Shown here piece by piece: positions 45,670 to 57,552 of a DNA stretch of 64,000 bases (position 1 is its first letter; every line of letters begins with the position of its first letter). The stretch is from Endomychus coccineus (Eukaryota > Arthropoda > Insecta > Coleoptera > Endomychidae). The stretch is from contig OY294068.1 in assembly GCA_958510875.1 (NCBI GenBank), positions 81,587,978 through 81,651,977 on the forward strand. The letters run 5' to 3'. The translations under genes were made by a program, and so were the position numbers. The notes below the pieces were generated by a model that made no database searches, was not told where the DNA came from, and saw only the letters and a list, made by a program, of their open reading frames with translations.

Positions 45670-45909
45670 TTTTTCTACGGCTATAACATAATATATTAGC
45701 GAAATGATTTTACAACAGAATACAGTTTCTGTATTTGACGCGGTACCCTTTTCTCTTTGCCAGTCTGTGAAGGATTTGTATGCTTTCACATATTTTTCTT
45801 TTGATATTTCTGGAATTAAATTGACACATGCCTGTTTTGCGGCTTCAATAATTTCTGGGGGAGTCAGTTCTACGTCACTTTCGCTGCTCATCGTTTGATT
45901 CAAGTTCAA
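45664..45909 (-). pseudogene. Crypton/ZMYM-like (DUF3504-related) N-terminal fragment
   Basis: 81 codons. From an internal Met the frame reads MSSESDVELTPPEIIEAAKQ, then LIPEISKEKYVKAYKSFTDW and QREKGTASNTETVF. This Pro-Pro-Glu-x-x-x-A-A ... P-E-x-S-x-x-x-Y-x-x-x-Y-x-x-F-x-x-W pattern is the N-terminal (core-binding-like) start of insect tyrosine-recombinase-derived Crypton/ZMYM-type proteins. A donor-like GTAAAATC follows, after which coding is lost; I found no catalytic R-H-R-Y region downstream. It is likely a truncated first exon. Confidence 0.5.
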
Positions 45910-48460
45910 AAATCTAACTAAACAGAGCTGTCAGTATTCGTTGTTTGAATTTTGACATTCCATGGGAGACGTGATAAATTGTAAAATAAAAACACAATGA
46001 AACACAATGACTTCATTGTGTTATCAGGTGAGGAAATGAAATTGAAGGCATACAATGTACCTCATTGTTTAATCAAAAACAGTTAGGAAAGAGCAGTATT
46101 GTGTCATGGCCGTAGAAAAAAATAATTGTTGGGTGCCAAATGTAATAAAAGCCGTAAGCTACACAATTTCCACCTTCCCTTGATTCTCAATTAATCAAAA
46201 AGATGAATTTACCCAAGTTACTAATATTTCCCAAACTAGCTCAAATTCGTGGTTGTTCGGCCCTTTACGTTAGCAATGATGATACTTGCCCTAATACTTT
46301 TTAAACAACAAACCCTGGGCGCCACCACGAGTATAAAAAGAATAATTTCAGGCTGTTATAAATAAAGAAATAAGCATCATTGAATTGGTAGTAAGTAAAA
46401 AGGAAAAGAAACAAAGCATATAAGAACAATAACAAATATATTCAATTATAAATGAAAAATAGCAAAAAGGTTTAACAAACTCGCATGCCCTTTCGTGGCA
46501 CCGATATAAAACTGAAACATTTGTAAATAAAGGTAATCAAACTCCTTTGACTCATCAATTACGACCAGCATCTAATTCATCATGGTAATGAAAGTTGCAA
46601 CAGAGATATTAAAATTACTCCCCTATGTTCCTCCTGTGGTCCTGATGATGATTCCGCGTGGTCTCTAGTAGTGTATTGGATCCAATATCCTCCTATCGAA
46701 AAAGAAAGAAAATACACGAGTAGGATGTCCACAAAAGAAGTAAAATTTAATATGTGCAATGACTCAGTATTGACGCTGTGAATAGTTGAGTTAAGTTAGA
46801 AAAATGTTGATAGGTGAAGCCAAGATAAATTACGATTACAATTACAAATTAAATCAATATGTGGAAATTATTAAGAATTTACTACAATTTTAACAAAATG
46901 AATTTAAACAAAGTTAGAGAAAAATGAATTGAGTTTGAAATTAGTTATGAATTAAAGTTCAGAGATTCCTAGAACCACGTGGGTGGATTTCGTATTATTA
47001 AGACTCTTATTATGATTACGGGATCGTTCAACAAGTCCCACGTTATCTCTATAATCGAAGGTATCGGAAACAAGGCTCATGGAATTATAAATATGGAGTG
47101 GTTAGTTCTAGCCCATCCTCTATATGTTTCGTACCTTCCCGATTTGGATAACGCTACGTTGTTCGTATTACGAAGAGTTCAAAGTAAAAAAAATATACGA
47201 TATATTAATCCCACGTGTATTCAAGAAAATGGACTAAGTGATTGGGCAAATTGAATAAATGATAATATGAGTGAAATTACAAAATCTAAAATCAAGAGAT
47301 CTAAGTGCCTGTTATAAGAGCAGGAAACAATCAAAGTTTTGCATAAACCAGAGTAAGCCTGATTATGAATGAAATATTAAAGATTCAATGCTACTCAAAA
47401 AAACAATTTAATAACTTTGATTAAGACCTACCTTATATCACAGTAACACAAAAGATCGTTAGATATCCATCGCAACCGGTTTTATTCCGACTATCCCTTC
47501 CCAATTAATAAATCGGATGTGGGGGTAAGAATATAGTGTTCGTTGAATCCCCACCATATTAATTGAATACAGTTAACTATAACTATATCATTTAAAGTAG
47601 AGTTCTTTAATTGGGAGGAAGTTCAAGGATATGAAATCAAATTATTATAGGTTTCTATCATGAAGAATGACATGTGACGATCCCACGAAAGTCGGGTCGT
47701 TACATGGTGACGTCATAGAGTATGCAACCAGCATTACACCGTGTCGAATGGAATGTTTCTGAAAATACGATTTGCCAAAATGGTCCTTATATATTCTTTG
47801 TTTACGGATCATAATATGCGGTATGAAAAGCGGTAGTATGATTCGATTTATTTCTTCGTTATTCATTATATTTAAGAAATTTCTTTAAATGAATGGTATA
47901 CACAAATATTTGATGTTAATTCTGAAATAGTTAGAATACAAGAAATGTTTTTAGAAACATTAAAAAAAAATCTTAAAATTAAGTTATCTTCTGACCAATA
48001 GCGGCGATGTAGTAACCATGGCGACGATGGGGAATGTGCTGCTAAGTTCATATTTGTTTTTGAACGTTCTGTCGTTCTGTCATGCAAGTTGTCAAATCAA
48101 GAAAAAGAGGTTAAGATTTATATTTTACCATAGATATTATATATACATACATGGATAGCGCATGAGGGATTTTCATTGACTCCAACATATGAAACAGCTG
48201 ACAAGTGGCAAAACATCGTTCTAGCCATAAGAGTACATGTTACTGTAATCTATCATATCATGTTGTTTTCAAAAGAAAATAGCATTATTTTAGTACAGAA
48301 AACTTCTTTAGTGCTTTGTTTTTTAGTTGTGATTAGTTGTTTCGCTTTTTACTTTGATTTTATCGAATGATATTGTGTAATAACTCTTGGCGACAATAAG
48401 GTTATAATAGTGAAATGTGTGATTAATTAGTTTTATTGGATACTTTTAATACATCTAAAA
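45910..48460. other. Interior of the ~6-kb element without recognised coding
   Basis: Several ORFs of 70-91 codons are present (for example 46979-47254) with no family motif that I recognise. No tandem repeats are seen. Confidence 0.4.
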
Positions 48461-48467
48461 TATAACA

Positions 48468-49270
48468 ATGGTGAAATCGTGTTCCGGATTTGGATGTACA
48501 AATCGGTATCAAAAAGGAGGGACCTAGTTTTTACTGATATTTACAAGTTTAGTATATACTGGATAGTAGTAGTAGATACTTAATTGACAATAATGTAATT
48601 AAAGCGTAGACGTTAGAATTACAATTCACAATCGAAAATATAAACAAATAGTGTAATAATTACTTCTCATTTCAGTTTTCCTTCAGATGAAAATATGAAA
48701 CAAAAATGGGTAATAGCAATGAAGAGAAAAAACTATGTGCCCAACAAGAGTTCTCTTCTTTGTAGTGAACACTTTACAGAAAATAATTTCAGGTATTCAT
48801 TGGGAAGGCAATCAGTAAAATACCATGTAGTTCCTCCTAGTATTTAAAATTTTCCAGCGAATGTTTTGAAACGTAAGTTAAAACCCAGAGAAACTAGAAA
48901 TCGGTAAACAATATGAATTTGTCATAATTTTTAGCTGGGTATATATTATTATCATGTTTTTACTAGTGATTACGCAAACATTATTTGTTGTGAGGGGGAC
49001 CTCATTGGTATATTATATGCTAAGTAGATTTATAACATTTTGATACAATCTTTTCAGTCCTGTACCTTCATCTTCTAATACGTACATAATTTTTCAAATT
49101 ACGAAGCATACTATTGATAAGCAAAGAAAAGTAATGAATTACTTGACTACAAGTAATCGTCGAATGAATACAAAAGTTAAACATTTCAAAAATGTATTAA
49201 AACATGTGAAGGACGGGCAGGATAATTCAGAACAATGTTTACTTTTATTCTCGAAGAATTTGTATTTTTA
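48468..49270 (+). pseudogene. THAP-domain gene fragment, three putative exons
   Basis: Exon 1 starts ATGGTGAAATCGTGTTCCGG and encodes MVKSCSGFGCTNRYQKGG, the start of the C2CH THAP zinc finger. After acceptor TCTCATTTCAG (exon 2, near 48676-48848) comes FSFPSDENMKQKWVIAMKRK, then NKSSLLCSEHFTENNF, completing C-x2-4-C ... C-x2-H. A third segment (about 49059-49270, acceptor CTTTTCAG) is Lys/Arg-rich and coiled-coil-like (QRKVMNYLTTSNRRMNTKVK). A stop and 1-nt shift after KGG show decay. THAP proteins of this form are commonly transposase-derived. Confidence 0.65.
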
Positions 49271-50364
49271 ACAGTAATAGTACCTGATATTATTTCATAA
49301 TGTTCCTCTGTTGGTAAAATTTAAGTTCAAAATTAAGGTTACCGATAACGTTAATGCTATGTTTATATCACTTTTATTTTCTTTAGAAACCGTAATATTT
49401 TGTTAATGTTTATTATTATAACAAAAGGTAAGCTAGCAATTTGACATCTGCGACTAGCCACAATACCAGAAGATCACCACTGAATAACAATAACTGTTCA
49501 TTTATGTAATTTCCAGTTCTTCTTATTTATATTTAGCATCTTGAGACACAATCAGATCAATCTCTGGCTTAGGAAAAATCCAGGTTTGGGTTATATAGTA
49601 ATGAATTAGATCAATAATTTTAATAAATGACCTACTTTTTTTTCGAAATACTCCAAGAAATAGCAAATATTATTTATGTCTAATTATTTGAGGATTTTGA
49701 TATTTATAGACATATTTCTGTTATATGTTGCTTAATTTTGAATAATGTGTATATGTTACTTGTTTTCCATATTATAATTAAATCTCCACGGCATTATGAA
49801 AGATGTTTTATTTATTAGGTCATGTATGGTAATGATTATGTAGTTGCACATATGTATTATTTAATAATTGAAGCTGTTAATAACAAAATTTGTCATTTAA
49901 TGTGAGTACAGTAATTTCAGTTCATTACATACTAAAATTTTCCATTGAAGAAATACAAAACAAGTTGCATATAGATGCTTCATGGAAATATGATTAAATT
50001 CAAAATGAACGATGATTAATTCTTTATCGTTGATGTAATTTTGTACATAATACTATTATGTATTGTTGCTGAATCATAAAAACCGATCAAAGACGATTAT
50101 AACTTGATAATTCATGAAATTCGTAAAGTGCTCTATTTAAATCAATGTAAATTATTCACGTTCTTGCCACTTGTCACGTGGTCAGAATCATCTTCATCTC
50201 TGTCTAATACCTGGCTGGAATAGGTCTTCTGTCTCTCTTACGTGTTGGAGTCACCGACTGAACAGCGGTTCGTATACCATGCGATATCCATGTATGTATA
50301 TGTAATATCTATGTATTTTACGTTTTATGTGAGATTCGTTCGAATTAATCTTAATAATTATCAC

Positions 50365-50492
50365 TATGGGTTTGTGTTTTGTTCCGGATTGTAGCCATAC
50401 GAACAATACAGGCTGCAAAATGTTTCGTTTCCTGAATGACCCTAAAAATAAATAAATGGAAAAATGCAATCAGGAAAAGAAATAAGTTTCCT
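50365..50492 (+). pseudogene. Second THAP zinc-finger fragment
   Basis: ATGGGTTTGTGTTTTGTTCC encodes MGLCFVPDCSHTNNTGCKMF then RFLNDPKNK, with Cys-x4-Cys and the F-R-F-P-type THAP block. A stop interrupts it, and WKNAIRKRNKFPSAM continues in another frame. The second Cys-His pair is not preserved. It is distinct in sequence from the THAP at 48.5 kb. Confidence 0.55.
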
Positions 50493-51483
50493 TCAGCCAT
50501 GTAAAGCAGCTGAGCACCGTTTAACTAGCACACAAGCGTAAATGTACCTAAATGGTACCTATTCAGGTACGCTGAGTGGTTTTCATGAGTAGTCTGTGTT
50601 TCATAGCATTTGCTTGTGAGCGCTTGTTGCTAGCGTAACGTTGAGTTTCAATACAAACCGCTTTGAAAGCAACCAAGCTGCTCAGCCTTTAACATAACTT
50701 TCCCAGCCATTAGCACGGTTAACAGGACTATTTTCAAATACGGCTCACGTTCTGTGGGCTTGACTATACAAAAGTACATAACCATAAGTTTAGATACCTA
50801 CCCAAATATAAAACGGCTATATTGTATTTCATCAAACAATGAAAGAACAAATTACAAAACTTACCTGTTAATAAATTTTGACTATGTTTATTAAATATGC
50901 AATATTTGCGGTTGTATCTACTAAAATATTCTGCAAAGTACATTTTCACTAATCACTTATATACGTGTTTGTTATATTATGTTGTGGAGAATATTAGTAT
51001 TTATTAATAATAGTTTATTATTAATAAATTCTCCACGTCATAATCACAAAATTCATAAATAAAAACACCTGTTGAGTGTTTTGTGTTTATCCTTTATTAC
51101 TTTTTAGGTTAGGTTATTTATAATTTTACATTTTCATTTACACACCACATGACAGAATGGCACATTCCTCTGAAGTTAGCACCAAATCTAATTCCAAATT
51201 AATTTCAGCTATAATTAATATTATACGATGATTTTAAAAGCGAAATATAAAAATACATCAACTTTAATCCTTTGCAAATGTGAATATATAGAATATTTTT
51301 CTTAAATATTTACAAAACCCGAGGAAACGCTCAAAGTAGACGGTCATCTTTTGTGAGTTTCAATTTGGGTCATATGTCATATGTAAATAAGGTTCAAAAT
51401 TAGCTGGATATTTAAGCGGGAAAGCTCATTGGACACCGTGTAATGTTGGTTGCATATTCTGTGACGTCACACTAATATGGTCC

Positions 51484-51612
51484 ATTGCAGTAGAGTTCGT
51501 GGTTTTTCATGGTATACCTTCTCTTTAAGATATCCCCATAAGAAATAGTCAAGGGGAGTAAGGTCGGGACTTCTCGGGAGCCAGTTGATGGTGCCTCGAC
51601 GAGAGATCACTA
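51484..51612 (-). pseudogene. Mariner-like transposase, catalytic part (split)
   Basis: Minus-strand coding ISRRGTINWLPRSPDLTPLD and FLWGYLKEKVYHEKPRTLLQ is the final DDE-type block (S-P-D-L-x-P-L-D) of insect mariner-like transposases. It precedes the C-terminal part at 45340-45524 once the ~6-kb insertion is removed. Confidence 0.8.
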
Positions 51613-52055
51613 CTGGCTACTAAATCTCCAAAGAGCAGGTAACAACCTATCCTTATCGCACCCCTCCATTACAAATACCTACCCTTTGTGGAAACCCAGT
51701 ATAAAGAAGGAATATCGATCAACTAAAAGAAACTTTCAAATATCCTAGCCTACCAACCTAGTATTACCTAAAATATATTACAATTTGAAAACTAAAATTG
51801 CCCTTAGAGATTCGAAATCGGGAAGCAAAAATACCGGATGCCTTAAAGCCTCGGCCACAACCGCCGATGTAGGTTGAACATTTAATTCGGTATATCAACA
51901 GTTAATTCGCTCAGTCCTAGGAGCTAGTATCAACTTAAGAATCAAACGTATTCACTACAACATAGTTGAAAGTAAATTTTACACTTATTCCCAAGAAAAG
52001 GAATCATTATGCAATCTTTTGATAGATAGGGAAATAGCTGCAATTTGCGGGCTGG

Positions 52056-52214
52056 TTCAGAATCGAGAGGTGAACTAGCGATCTTTGTATTTAGTCATTA
52101 TTGTGATCCTACGTCCGACTAGTTCATGTTAATAAAAGGTAGGTGGTAAACTTTGTGAATTATGATTTATTAATTTATCAAAGAAAATTGCTTTTTCGTC
52201 CTGTTATATCACTC
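52056..52214. repeat. Direct repeat, copy 1 (partner 53849-54091)
   Basis: TTCAGAATCGAGMGG, GAACTAGCGATCTTTGTATT, TTAATAAAAGGTAGGTGGTA and AACTTTGTGAATTATGATTT are shared in order with copy 2. Copy 1 lacks a ~60-bp block (GTTATAATATGAATATGTGA on) and a shorter block near its end. Confidence 0.75.
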
Positions 52215-53848
52215 CAAATCGGTCAATAGAAGCAAAATTACTTCATTTTCGATTTTTTTAGGGCTGTTTTTACAGGACTAATTAGCGATTTTTGTATTAA
52301 AAAAAAGTACTACATCACTTTCAGAATGCCTCCATATAGTTGTGACCAAAATTTCATACAAATATATTTATTAATAACAAAGTTACGACAACTTACAATT
52401 CTAAAACTCACCAAGTTAACAGTCACAAAAGAGCATCAATAGATAGCCATGGAATTTTTTTTTCATTCATATTTTTATTGCGATGTCTATTATTCAAAAT
52501 AATAGCTACTTCTCTATGTGTTTTATAATTTTCTCTTCAAATAATAACGTTACCATTTTTATGTGTTCACAAATACGAACGCGTTTTGAAACTCACCTGT
52601 CAAACATTTCTTGCTATCAACAAATCATTCTTATGTCAGTGCATCCTAGAATACATGTAGCTATAGTTAAATTTGCATTGATATTGTAGACAAAAAAGAA
52701 AAAATAATTTTTCCATGTAAATGGTACATCCATATTTGAAGGTAGTTTTTAGTTCTGATCAACTTTTCTTTACAACAATTTCCGATATTATCAAATATAA
52801 AGGTACTTTATTCTTGAGTAAAATTCATATTTTTTGACAAATCGCGTATACGACTGAAGAAAAGTAATATCAGATGATTGTAAATGCCATTAAGAAAAAA
52901 CCAATAACAATTTCACAGCAAACATGAAAAATGTGAAGGGAACGAATTACATCTCAAATATTTAAATTCTAGAAATTTTTTTCTTAACGGAAACCTTGAT
53001 ACATTTTTGTCTAGTCATGTGTGAGAAACTTTTTTTCACGATTAAATTTATAGTTTTTTTTCTATCGAATAACATAGTATGTGGTTTTGGAGATTCAGTT
53101 TATTTAATTTCATATTTTGTTGCTGATGTGATACCGCTAGTGTAAGTTGAAAAACGTCGGCATGTAATATCACTCTTGTTATATCGAATTCATGGGAAAT
53201 CAGATCAAAAAAGACTATCTGCGAAAATTACTAATTTGAGATGAGTTTTTACATATTCTGTCTCATGGAATTCCAGTTTATAAGCACGTTTGACACAAAA
53301 CAAATAGTATTTTCATGTATAATTAATTCTACTATTTTAGAATGAAACCAAAAAAAAACAAGTTGATCCATTTAGAAAATAGTAAACATTAAGGTTTCAG
53401 TTTCCACAAAATTGAACTATAAATTGAAATTTTGATACTTGAAGTATAGAGAAATAATTTTTCGTGTTTGTTTCAGGACCCTTTCAAGAATTTGGACGTT
53501 TCACCATTCAAATATGAAATCTTCACATCCGTTCCAGTCAAAGGCGACCTTAAGGGAAGGAATGAAACGTATTACATCTTCGTTTAGTAGAATGTACAGA
53601 CCGAAATCATCTGAAGTAGGTGAAAAATATGTTTCGTATCGTAATTATAACTTGCTGTTGTCACTCACTAGAATTTGACAGAAGCTTACTCTTCGGGTAA
53701 CTGTTTTACACTACAAAAATATCATTTTTGGTGAAGAAGCATTTTTTGTCTGTCAAAGCCCTTATAACACAAATGCTAACCCAAGTACAATCCTCAGTCT
53801 ATTATAATTCAATGGAATTTCTAATTTAATAGAAACCTAGATGAATTC

Positions 53849-54091
53849 ATTCAGAATCGAGCGGGGAACTAGCGATCTTTGTATTTTGTCATTATTGTGA
53901 TCTTACGTCCGACCAGTTCATATTAATAAAAGGTAGGTGGTAGTTATAATATGAATATGTGATACTTAACAGATTTAGTGTCTGTACATTTTTGAAATAA
54001 ACTTTGTGAATTATGATTTACTAATTTATCAAAGAATTCCTTATTTTTTGGTCTAGGAAAGCAAAATAGCTTTTTCGTCACGTTATCACTC
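53849..54091. repeat. Direct repeat, copy 2
   Basis: Same orientation as copy 1 and 1.8 kb away, as LTRs or duplicated termini would be, but the interval encodes no recognised retroelement protein. Just after it, a short open stretch SSLSSSEEDPELPPVLKKKK, with a donor-like TGGTAATT, looks like a Harbinger-type first exon but is too short to call. Confidence 0.7.
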
Positions 54092-54409
54092 ATCATTATC
54101 TAGTTCTGAAGAAGACCCAGAATTACCTCCGGTTTTAAAGAAAAAGAAGAAGAGTTGGTAATTATATAGATTAGTGGTACCAGCTCCGATTTTAACGAAC
54201 AATTTTTTACAGGCTATATACATGTTACTTATGTAGAATCGAAAAAGAAAACTCTCCGCAAAACAAACGTTCTTCCAAAAAAAAATATTTGTTCCAAATC
54301 AAAATCTTGCTCGCAACAAGTGCGGTAGGCAACGGAATGTGCTCCCGCGTTTGGCACAGCTGTTATACTGAATAGAATGTTGATTCCGTATCAGCGAATT
54401 GTTATATGT

Positions 54410-55045
54410 TTTTGGGAATACCAGCCTAGTAAAGGTTATATTAAAATTAATTTTTGTAATTGATTTATTTTCTGACCACGGTTTGATCCGTTCTTCTATT
54501 TTCTCAAGGGTCAAAGATATGTCAACTGCTCATACTCCTTTTAGCAAATTGAAGAACATATGGAATCGCGACCCCAGTAAAACCCCTTCTATAAACTTTC
54601 GATTCTAATCGTGTTGGTAGAAAACTCCAAGCGGCAATATTATCGCAGGTTAGTTTGTTGAATTGATATATATTTTTGGGAATATAAGCCTAGTAAGGGT
54701 TATTTCAAAGTTAATTCGACCGCAGTAAAACCCCTTTCATAAACTTTCGATTCTAATCGTGTTGGTAGGAAACTCCAAGCGGCAATGTTATCGCAGGTTA
54801 GTTTGTTAAGTTGATATATATTTTTGGGAATATAAGACTAGTAAAGGTTATTTCAAAGTTAATACGACCGCAGTAAAACTCCTTCCATAAACTTTCGATT
54901 CTAATCGTGTTGGTAGAAAACTCCAAGCGGCAATGTTATCGCAGGTTAGTTTGTTAAATTGATATATATTTTTAGGAATATGAGCCTAGTAAAGGTTATT
55001 TCAAAGTGAATGCGACCGCAGTAAAACTCCTTCCATAAACTTGAT
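54410..55045. repeat. 148-bp tandem repeat, plus orientation
   Basis: GATTCTAATCGTGTTGGTAG begins at 54601, 54749 and 54897, exactly 148 bp apart, with partial units before and after. Units contain ACTCCAAGCGGCAATRTTAT, CGCAGGTTAGTTTGTT and AGCCTAGTAARGGTTATTTC. The same unit recurs in reverse complement at 58770-58860 and 59100-59275. Confidence 0.9.
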
Positions 55046-56194
55046 TTCTAAATAGGACATTGTGATATCTGCTCAACTTAGCCAATAGCACTTTTTTGTC
55101 ATAACGACTTAAAAAATAATTGATATACATATCAAGTATTGAATAGGACAGAAAAGAGTTATTGCCCAGCAAAGGCCAACGGGGAGGTGTGAGCAACCTT
55201 CCCCAAGGAGGGAAAGGTAAAAGGATATTAAGGTGAGGTAAGTAAGTGTTGGGCAACAAAATTTCACATAAATACATTGAATATATACATACATTTGACA
55301 GTAATATCAATGAAATATAGAATAAAAATGAAAACATTCTAAAAAACATTTACAAATGAGGTATTTGTGAAAACGAAACAATCAACGATGTGAACAATTC
55401 AAACAACAATCAAAGCAACCAATATAAAAATAAAAACATTTACAAATGGGGTACCTATTTCCTATTTGTGAAAATGAAATAATCAACGATTTGAACAATT
55501 CAAACAACAATCAAAACAACCAATATAAAAATAAAAACATCTACAAATGGGGTACCTATTTGTAAAAACAAAATAATAATCAGTGTTTGCAACAATCAAA
55601 ACGACTTAAAAATATATACAAAATCATAGCTATTCGGGTGCTACATGATCCACATTATCTGGCTCTGGAGAATACACTTTCGATATAGCTTTGAAAAATG
55701 ATGATACTGCTCACTGTAATTGGGGTACTTCAATTTAAATAGATGTTCCGTCCATCAAAATGATACTCCCGGCAGCCATATTTTGGAATAATACCCCTAA
55801 TATTCTTCCAAGATCGTTCAATATTTTGGGTATGTGCCCCCGTGTCCGGATCAACAAAATTCTGTGAGTGATTAACTGTTTGGTGAATAAATCCCTCATC
55901 AGATAAGCAGTCATACACTTTCCAGTAATCAGACAGTATCTATGTTCCTGGTAGAACCCATTCTTTAATAGTAGCCAATAGAGTTTCCTTGGTTCGATTG
56001 TCAACTGGCACGAAGAAACAATTTTTAGAATCTCGTTTGTACATGCCAAAGACCCACTGACCTTCAATCACTCTTCCTGTTATATTTTCTTTTTCCCATC
56101 TTGGCTTCATCTATTTCCAACTCTTTTCCATCACCCCCCAAAGGTACACGGTTCTCAGTCAATAACACCATGCAAACTTCTCTACAGAAGTTGC

Positions 56195-57552
56195 CAGTGG
56201 TGGCTCCTCGAAGGAGGCTAAGGAGGCTCAGCCTCCTCACCAATTCATCTTAGTGATCATTCTCCATTTTATTTCCTGTTTCTCTGATAATTCTTTAAAT
56301 TTTACAATTAATTCCCCGTTCTCAGTAGTTATTTTTAATCAGGCAACAGTGGCCAGAGGCTAGATTCTCTATATATCTCAAACGCTAAATACGTGTGGTC
56401 AACACAGTTGTCGTTTTTCCAACCAGTTCAATTGCCAAATAGGGTAAAACAGCGAATATGGCAACACTCTATGTAGGATAGCTTCTCGTACGCACTCGGT
56501 CGGTCGTATGAAATACGATACTTGCTGCGACAGCGACACTTGTTCCGTCAGTTATTGTTTTTGTTTCGCCACGCCATGTAAGGTTTAGTTATAATTTATC
56601 TGTTCGGTGAGTTATTAACTAAGAGTTCTTTGGTTATTAAACGTTAAAATGAGTAGTGATTTAGTTGCTGAGATCTTAGAAAATCCATTTAGTGGATTAA
56701 CATATGACAGAAAAGTGTTTTTAGAAATAAACGGCCTTTACCGGATTTGAAGGGATTAGTGATGACAGGTATGTTTCAAAATCGATCATTTGATACTGAT
56801 AATTATAAAAAATATTTATGGTTAACGGGATCTGAGGTACACAATAAATTATATTGCTGGTATTGCTTGCTATTGCTTGCTATTTACATCTGCTATTTAG
56901 CTTTTAGATACTATTAAAGGTCAAATTGAGATTCGATTTTCCGATTTACATGAATTGAAGTCTTTCGACTTGGCGAATAGAAGATTTTTCGGATCTTTTT
57001 CAAAAGAGTTTCCCAGTTTTATAAACTACTTTGTTTGACAGTCACCACTCCTGTCACGTCGGCATCGGTGGAGAGATCATTTTCTACTCTCAAACGAATT
57101 AAAACTTACATGCGAAATACAATGGGCCAAAATCGTTTATACAATGTTAGTTTGATATCTATTGAAAAAGATTTAGTAAAACACTTAAAACAAAATTATA
57201 CATTTTATGATAATATTATTGATCATTTTTCGCAAACTAAAGACCGTAGAATTCCGTTAATATATAAAAAAAGTTAATAAAATAATAAAAAAAAAACAAA
57301 ATATGAAAAATTTAAAAAAAAAAAATAAAAAATATCAAAAATCCAAAGAAGAACAAACGAACAAAAAATGTTTTGCCAAGAGAAATTCTACACCTCCACG
57401 TTGGTTCTTGCTTGGCAACAATTAATTTTGTCACTGAAGTAGCTGGTACGGTTGCTGTGCAAAGGTTAAATTAATTGGCTGAATAGAGTATATTTTTACA
57501 AAAACGTTTTATGTCCAGCCTCCTCTCTTAAAAAGTTCACGAGCCGCCACTG
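56195..57552 (+). mobile_element. hAT transposon (internally deleted) inside Merlin
   Basis: Ends are CAGTGGTGGCTC (56195) and, inverted, CAGTGGCGGCTCGTG (57552). It is flanked by a perfect 8-bp duplication GAAGTTGC (56187-56194 and 57553-57560), the hallmark of hAT. It is 1358 bp against 3-4 kb for autonomous hATs and keeps only N-terminal and C-terminal transposase pieces. Subterminal GGAGGCTAAGGAGGCTCAGC repeats lie inside the left end. Confidence 0.93.
56649..57277 (+). pseudogene. ZMYM1/TTF-type hAT transposase remnant
   Basis: It starts MSSDLVAEILENPFSGLTYD. After a frameshift near 56735 it continues RPLPDLKGL, FQNRSFDTDNYKKYLWLTGS and LYCWYC, the TTF zinc-finger region. The catalytic core is deleted. 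From 57035 the C-terminal hAT dimerisation domain is intact: TVTTPVTSASVERSFSTLKR, IKTYMRNTMGQNRLYNVSLI, ending at a stop at 57277. The pattern matches ZMYM1-like hAT elements. Confidence 0.85.

Larger units (their letters stand above)
45525..51483. mobile_element. ~6-kb TIR element with recombinase-like and THAP fragments
   Basis: The left end AGACCATATTAGTG (45525) and right end, read inverted, GGACCATATTAGTG (51483) form 14-bp terminal repeats. The flanks are CAAT on the left and ATTG on the right, which rejoin as CAATTG with a 2-bp AT duplication and restore the host mariner frame. Inside: a 54-nt-arm hairpin next to the left end, a Crypton/ZMYM-like N-terminal ORF on the minus strand, and two THAP zinc-finger fragments on the plus strand. 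No DDE transposase is recognised. The superfamily is unassigned, and the interior may itself be composite. Confidence 0.6.

Noticed and set aside
57496..57552. End of the 57.5-57.95 kb ORF (WRLVNFLREEAGHKTFL) as native protein
   Set aside because: These codons read into the hAT terminus (CAGTGGCGGCTCGTG); they are an artefact of the insertion in Merlin.
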